Positions 60,891 through 64,000 of a DNA stretch of 64,000 nucleotides are shown here, one piece after another. The notes under the pieces were generated by a model. The model was not told where the DNA came from and did no database searches. It saw nothing but the letters and a program-made list of their open reading frames with translations. How positions within the stretch are numbered: the stretch's first letter is position 1; each line of letters starts with the position of its first letter. The stretch is from Terriglobia bacterium (GTDB lineage: Bacteria > Acidobacteriota > Terriglobia > Bryobacterales > UBA6623): contig VXRL01000057.1 in NCBI GenBank assembly GCA_009838515.1, forward strand, positions 1 to 64,000, read 5' to 3'. A program made the translations under genes and the position numbers.

Positions 60891-62558
60891 CTATTCCGGG
60901 TAGAGAATCATCTCTCCGGAAGACGCCACTCGTTCCCAGGCGCCCTTGAACTCGGCGACCAGCTCAGGCTGTTCCGCGCTTACGTCTGTGGTCTCGCCTG
61001 GATCATCGATCATGTTGTACAGCTGCCATCCCGGCGCTGCTCCTCTGGGACCATGTGGCGACTTCAACCGCGAGTACTTCCAGTTGTCCTTGACCAAAGC
61101 CACTTGCCCGTCGTGTTCCCACAGGAAGACGGTGTCGGGCCGGTTCAGGTCTGCGCCCTCTTCGGTCAGCAGCGGGGCGAACGAGGCGCCTTCAAGCTCG
61201 TGCACCGGCCGGCCTTGGTAGGTTGTCCCAGGGTGCTCCACGCCCGCGAGGTCGAGAAGAGTCGCTGACAGGTCGCGGACAGTGAGGAAGGCGCTCTCTG
61301 TCCAGCCTTTGCGGATGACGCTGGAATGGTTGACGAAGGCAGCCGCGCGAATGCCGCCGGATGCGACTGTTCCTTTGTGCAAGTGGTATGGCCCCATCCC
61401 AGCTTGCGCCCAGCCAGGACCGTACGTCACGAACGAGTCGGCCCGGCCGAAGTTTTCTAGGTCGTTGTTGATTCTCTCCGGTCTGCGAGGCGCTCTGCGC
61501 GCAAAGTCTAGATCGCTGGAAGCGGCGCCGTTGTCGGACATGAAGACGATGACCGTGTTATCCAGCTCGCCGGTTTCATCAAGAAGCTCAACAATGCGTC
61601 CGACGTTGTAGTCAAGGTTTTCGACCATCGACGCATAGATCTCCATGGCCCTCGAGTACTTCGAGCGCTCCTCGTCGCTGAGGCTATTCCAGGTCCGTGC
61701 GAAGGGTTCGGCGGGCTTGTCCCTGGCTCGCTCCGAGATGACGCCTACCTCGACCGCTCCAGCGATGCGTTGCTTCCTCAGCTCGTCGTAACCTCCGTCG
61801 TACTTGCCCTCGTATTTGTCCAGCCAATCCTCGGGAACCTGCAAGGGCCAGTGCGGGCTCGTGTAGGCCATATAGCTAAACCAGGGTGCGGGGTTTTCTT
61901 TGCTTTCTTCGAGAAACGAGAGAAACTTGTCGGTGTAGAAATCCGTTGAGTAGAACTCGTTGGGCATGGATTCGAGAGTTTCACCGTCCTCCCAGTAACG
62001 CTCTGCCGGAACGTTCGCAAAGTGGACAGCGGAACCGAACTTGAGGCCAAAGGATCGATGGAAGCCCTGAGCTGCCGGACTCAGCTCCGGCGTCTCACCG
62101 AGGTGCCACTTGCCCACCATGTAGGTGCGGTAGCCGGCGTCTTGAAGAAGCTTCGGAATCGGAACGATGCGATCGGTCAGATGCCCCTCATAACCGGGTT
62201 TTCCTCGGCGAGCTTCGACCAGCGGATCGCCGTTGAACCGAGCTATCGTAACCAGCTGCGTCCCCATGCCCGCTAAGTGCGGATAGGTGCCGGAGATGAG
62301 AGCGGTACGAGTTGGAGCGCAGCTGGGGTGCACATGAAAGTTCGTCAGCCGCACGCCGCCAAAGGCAAGCTCGTCTAGGTGCGGCGTCCGAATCTCGCCG
62401 CCAAACGAACCAAGGTCGGTGTAGCCCATGTCGTCGGCGACGATCAGCAGGATGTTGGGCCGGCGAGCCTCGGTGCTGTCCGCCGTATGGTCTTGACGGC
62501 ATCCCGCTAGCACGGCGAGGCATAGGACTGCATGAATGTGAAATCGCGGGACTCGCAT
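60891..62558 (-). CDS. Lipoprotein arylsulfatase
   Basis: A 555-residue enzyme. The N-terminus (MRVPRFHIHAVLCLAVLAGC) ends in a perfect lipobox LAGC at Cys20, so it is lipid-anchored, unlike the other sulfatases here. RPNILLIVADDMGYTDLGSFGGEI carries the metal-binding DD, and the C-A-P-T-R formylglycine motif starts at Cys80. VGKWHLGETP holds the Lys-x-His pair and FMSDNGAASSD the Asp-Asn pair. LAGMGTQ and the HLHKGTVASGGIR region place it near the AtsA-like arylsulfatase group. All catalytic residues look intact. A fragment of an RraA-type gene lies 9 bp upstream on the same strand. Confidence 0.9.
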   Translation of the reverse strand: MRVPRFHIHAVLCLAVLAGCRQDHTADSTEARRPNILLIVADDMGYTDLGSFGGEIRTPHLDELAFGGVRLTNFHVHPSCAPTRTALISGTYPHLAGMGTQLVTIARFNGDPLVEARRGKPGYEGHLTDRIVPIPKLLQDAGYRTYMVGKWHLGETPELSPAAQGFHRSFGLKFGSAVHFANVPAERYWEDGETLESMPNEFYSTDFYTDKFLSFLEESKENPAPWFSYMAYTSPHWPLQVPEDWLDKYEGKYDGGYDELRKQRIAGAVEVGVISERARDKPAEPFARTWNSLSDEERSKYSRAMEIYASMVENLDYNVGRIVELLDETGELDNTVIVFMSDNGAASSDLDFARRAPRRPERINNDLENFGRADSFVTYGPGWAQAGMGPYHLHKGTVASGGIRAAAFVNHSSVIRKGWTESAFLTVRDLSATLLDLAGVEHPGTTYQGRPVHELEGASFAPLLTEEGADLNRPDTVFLWEHDGQVALVKDNWKYSRLKSPHGPRGAAPGWQLYNMIDDPGETTDVSAEQPELVAEFKGAWERVASSGEMILYPE

Positions 62559-62567
62559 CTTCCTCTC

Positions 62568-62804
62568 CTATCCGCCCTCTCCTTCGTCGGGCGTTTGAAG
62601 CTTGTGGTATTGAAGCTCCTTGCGTGCTTCATCGAGTCGCTTGCCCTGTTTGAGCAACGCCAGGATTTGCTCCTCGGCTTCGTTGATCTGTTCCGCCGTC
62701 GCGAGGACTTCTTCTTCACGGGACTTGGAAATGGCGCCAACCCCGTCGCTGTCGCCGACCATGATGTCGCCCGGCATTACGCGCGCGCCTCCGATATTGA
62801 CCGA
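62568..62804 (-). pseudogene. 5'-truncated RraA-family gene fragment
   Basis: The frame from about 62804 to the stop at 62568 reads SVNIGGARVMPGDIMVGDSD and then SKSREEEVLATAEQINEAEE, matching the C-terminal third of RraA-like proteins (HMG/CHA aldolase or RNase E regulator family): V.IGG..V.PGD...GD.DGV. Upstream the frame continues for about 130 codons but is unlike any RraA N-terminus, and other frames do not restore it. The N-terminal two thirds, including the substrate-binding Arg-Asp loop, are missing. It is therefore a remnant, probably left by a rearrangement. Confidence 0.68.
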
Positions 62805-63385
62805 CGACCGGTCTCGGGCCCGATTCAGTTTCGACCTGCGGCTCAAGATCGACCCGATGCGGTCCGCGCCAGTCGAGGCCCGGGGGCGAGAGTAGATCTG
62901 GCTACAAGTGAGGGCTCGCCCGACGCTCAAGGCAAGGTGCTGAAAGAGGCCAAGACAGAGAAAAGCACTCCTGCTGGGCGCCCTAACGTTGTCGTTCGCG
63001 GCCGCTAGTCCCGTAGACACACCCGGACCTCCGTCGCCGAGCCTGCCTTTGATTCGGTGGTGCGAGGTGGCCGCGCCGATCACGGAGGGGTAGATTGTAC
63101 CGCTGCTGTTGCATGGCGATAACAAGCGATCCAACGAACGACCTATTCTCGGCCTTCTCAAACCCTGCCCAGAGCACTCTAAGCCCTTCCACACAGTACT
63201 TTGAGCCTCTTGAGACCCTTGAATCTTCGCGGGTAAATTAACTAGCCGATTGTGCCGAATTCGCGCGTGCTACACTCGCTTGGCGAACCTCGGCACTGGG
63301 CATCTCAGATCAAGCGGACAATTGCGACACGAGACCCATTCGATGTTTGCCGCCAATTGATCACGCAGGGACGCAGCGAGCGATA
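62805..63385. other. Intergenic region between the RraA fragment and the methyltransferase
   Basis: About 580 bases. Open frames are present on both strands but none resembles a family. On the plus strand a weak TTGTGC...TACACT pair (63250-63276, 15-base spacer) could promote the methyltransferase gene. I see nothing else. Confidence 0.4.
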
Positions 63386-64000
63386 ATGTGGCCGCTCGAT
63401 AGCACCGGCAGGTATGAAGTAGTCTCCAAGACTGACCGTCGGGGCAGGCCCCTACGTACAGTTATCTGCCTGGATACGGGGTTGGTTCGCAACGACCCTG
63501 TGCCGGACGACGCCGAGCTCGCACAGTTCTACGCCGACGACTACCGCATACGCTACAAGGGCGCTCGGAAGCCTCGTCGCCGCCAGATTCTTCGGAATTT
63601 TCGACGTGCGGCAGTTCATGTGCGCACTTATCGGGATCTGCTAGAGCCTTCAAGGCGCGTGTTGGATGTGGGAGCCGGATCGGGTGAGTTCGCGTTCCTG
63701 ATGACGCGGCTCGGCAAGACCGTCACAGGGATCGAGCCCAATGTCGACTATGCGGCCTATTGCAGAGACGAACTTGGACTGGATGTACGCACCTCCCATC
63801 TAGCTCCCGACCTGTTCCTTCCCGCGCAGTTCGACCTGATCCGCATGAACCATGTGCTGGAACACCTCAACAACCCGGTAAAGTACCTCGGCGAGATAGC
63901 CAACTGGCTTGCGCCGGATGGGCTGCTTTATGTTGAAGTGCCCAACATCGAAGCCGATTGCCGCAGCAAGTCGCGCGGCCGAATGTTCCACTACGCCCAT
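63386..64000 (+). CDS. SAM-dependent methyltransferase, partial at the window end
   Basis: An open frame from the ATG at 63386 runs to the last base, 205 codons, without a stop, so the gene continues beyond the window. Motif I is VLDVGAGSGEFAFLMTRLG, then TGIEPNVDYAAYC for the acidic strand 2, and FDLIRMNHVLEHLNNPVKYL, the HVLEHL signature of the Methyltransf_23 type. The N-terminal 60 residues (YEVVSKTDRRGRPLRTVICL, TGLVRNDPVPDDAELAQFYA) resemble the zinc-ribbon leader of C-methyltransferases, but the usual CxxC pair is absent. It may modify a polysaccharide or small molecule. Confidence 0.85.
   Translation, partial: MWPLDSTGRYEVVSKTDRRGRPLRTVICLDTGLVRNDPVPDDAELAQFYADDYRIRYKGARKPRRRQILRNFRRAAVHVRTYRDLLEPSRRVLDVGAGSGEFAFLMTRLGKTVTGIEPNVDYAAYCRDELGLDVRTSHLAPDLFLPAQFDLIRMNHVLEHLNNPVKYLGEIANWLAPDGLLYVEVPNIEADCRSKSRGRMFHYAH

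Noticed and set aside
1-64000. CRISPR arrays or phage structural genes
   Set aside because: No regularly spaced repeats and no capsid, tail, portal, terminase or integrase genes were seen; the S24 repressor alone is not evidence of a prophage.

Overview
The window is about 64 kb of high-GC bacterial chromosome, densely coded on both strands, with no rRNA, tRNA, prophage or CRISPR array that I could see. The gene content suggests an Acidobacteriota of the Bryobacterales (Solibacteres) kind. It has many Tat- or Sec-exported sulfatases, a Tat-signalled Gfo/Idh/MocA oxidoreductase, a secreted PQQ-type propeller protein, an HpnA-like epimerase, and a protein whose N-terminal half resembles the 'Solibacter uncharacterized' (TIGR03437-type) domain. 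A marine or sponge-associated lineage would fit the sulfatase and toxin-antitoxin load. That is inference; nothing in the window proves the habitat.

Layout. 0.4-0.9 kb: HicAB module. 1.1-7.3 kb: iduronate-sulfatase-like enzyme, MsrP, a secreted SMP-30 lactonase coupled to an aldose 1-epimerase, and an HpnA-like epimerase. 7.3-13.3 kb: housekeeping (HspQ, HtpG, Kef-type K+/H+ antiporter) and an unknown secreted protein. 13.3-16.5 kb: sulfatase, FitA/VapC module, thiol peroxidase. 16.6-25.7 kb: M19 dipeptidase plus sulfatase, then a tandem duplication [MocA oxidoreductase + alpha/beta hydrolase] whose second oxidoreductase is an in-frame-deleted remnant, then a PQQ propeller and a secreted esterase. 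26-31 kb: VapBC, sulfatase, Nramp-like transporter, MtaB. 31.2-34.8 kb: ParDE with a frameshifted toxin and a purM-purN-tyrS operon. 35-45 kb: a cytochrome c/copper monooxygenase fusion, crotonase, methyltransferase, M49-like lipoprotein, large membrane protein, tandem MBL protein, Tag glycosylase. 45.4-50.1 kb: orphan DUF433 antitoxin with a toxin stub, a second M19 protein with an altered metal site, crotonase, S24 repressor, amidohydrolase. 50.4-51.9 kb: an uncharacterised two-gene iron-sulfur operon. 52.4-62.8 kb: a sulfoglycan-type region (esterase/SMP-30 fusion, three sulfatases, SGNH-BNR fusion) invaded by a TnpB element. The window ends in the first 205 codons of a methyltransferase.

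How it fits together. Seven Cys-type sulfatases, several secreted esterases, lactonase and epimerase domains, a Gfo/Idh/MocA enzyme and an SGNH-BNR protein point to stepwise breakdown of sulfated, acylated polysaccharides outside the cytoplasm. The sulfatases are scattered as single genes or short pairs and do not form one polysaccharide utilisation locus with SusC/SusD. No formylglycine-generating enzyme lies in the window. Five toxin-antitoxin loci, two of them decayed, a TnpB element, a duplication with a pseudogene and a 5'-truncated RraA fragment show an actively rearranging chromosome.

The best candidate for an undescribed system is the coupled ferredoxin-like/Cys-rich pair at 50375-51861.
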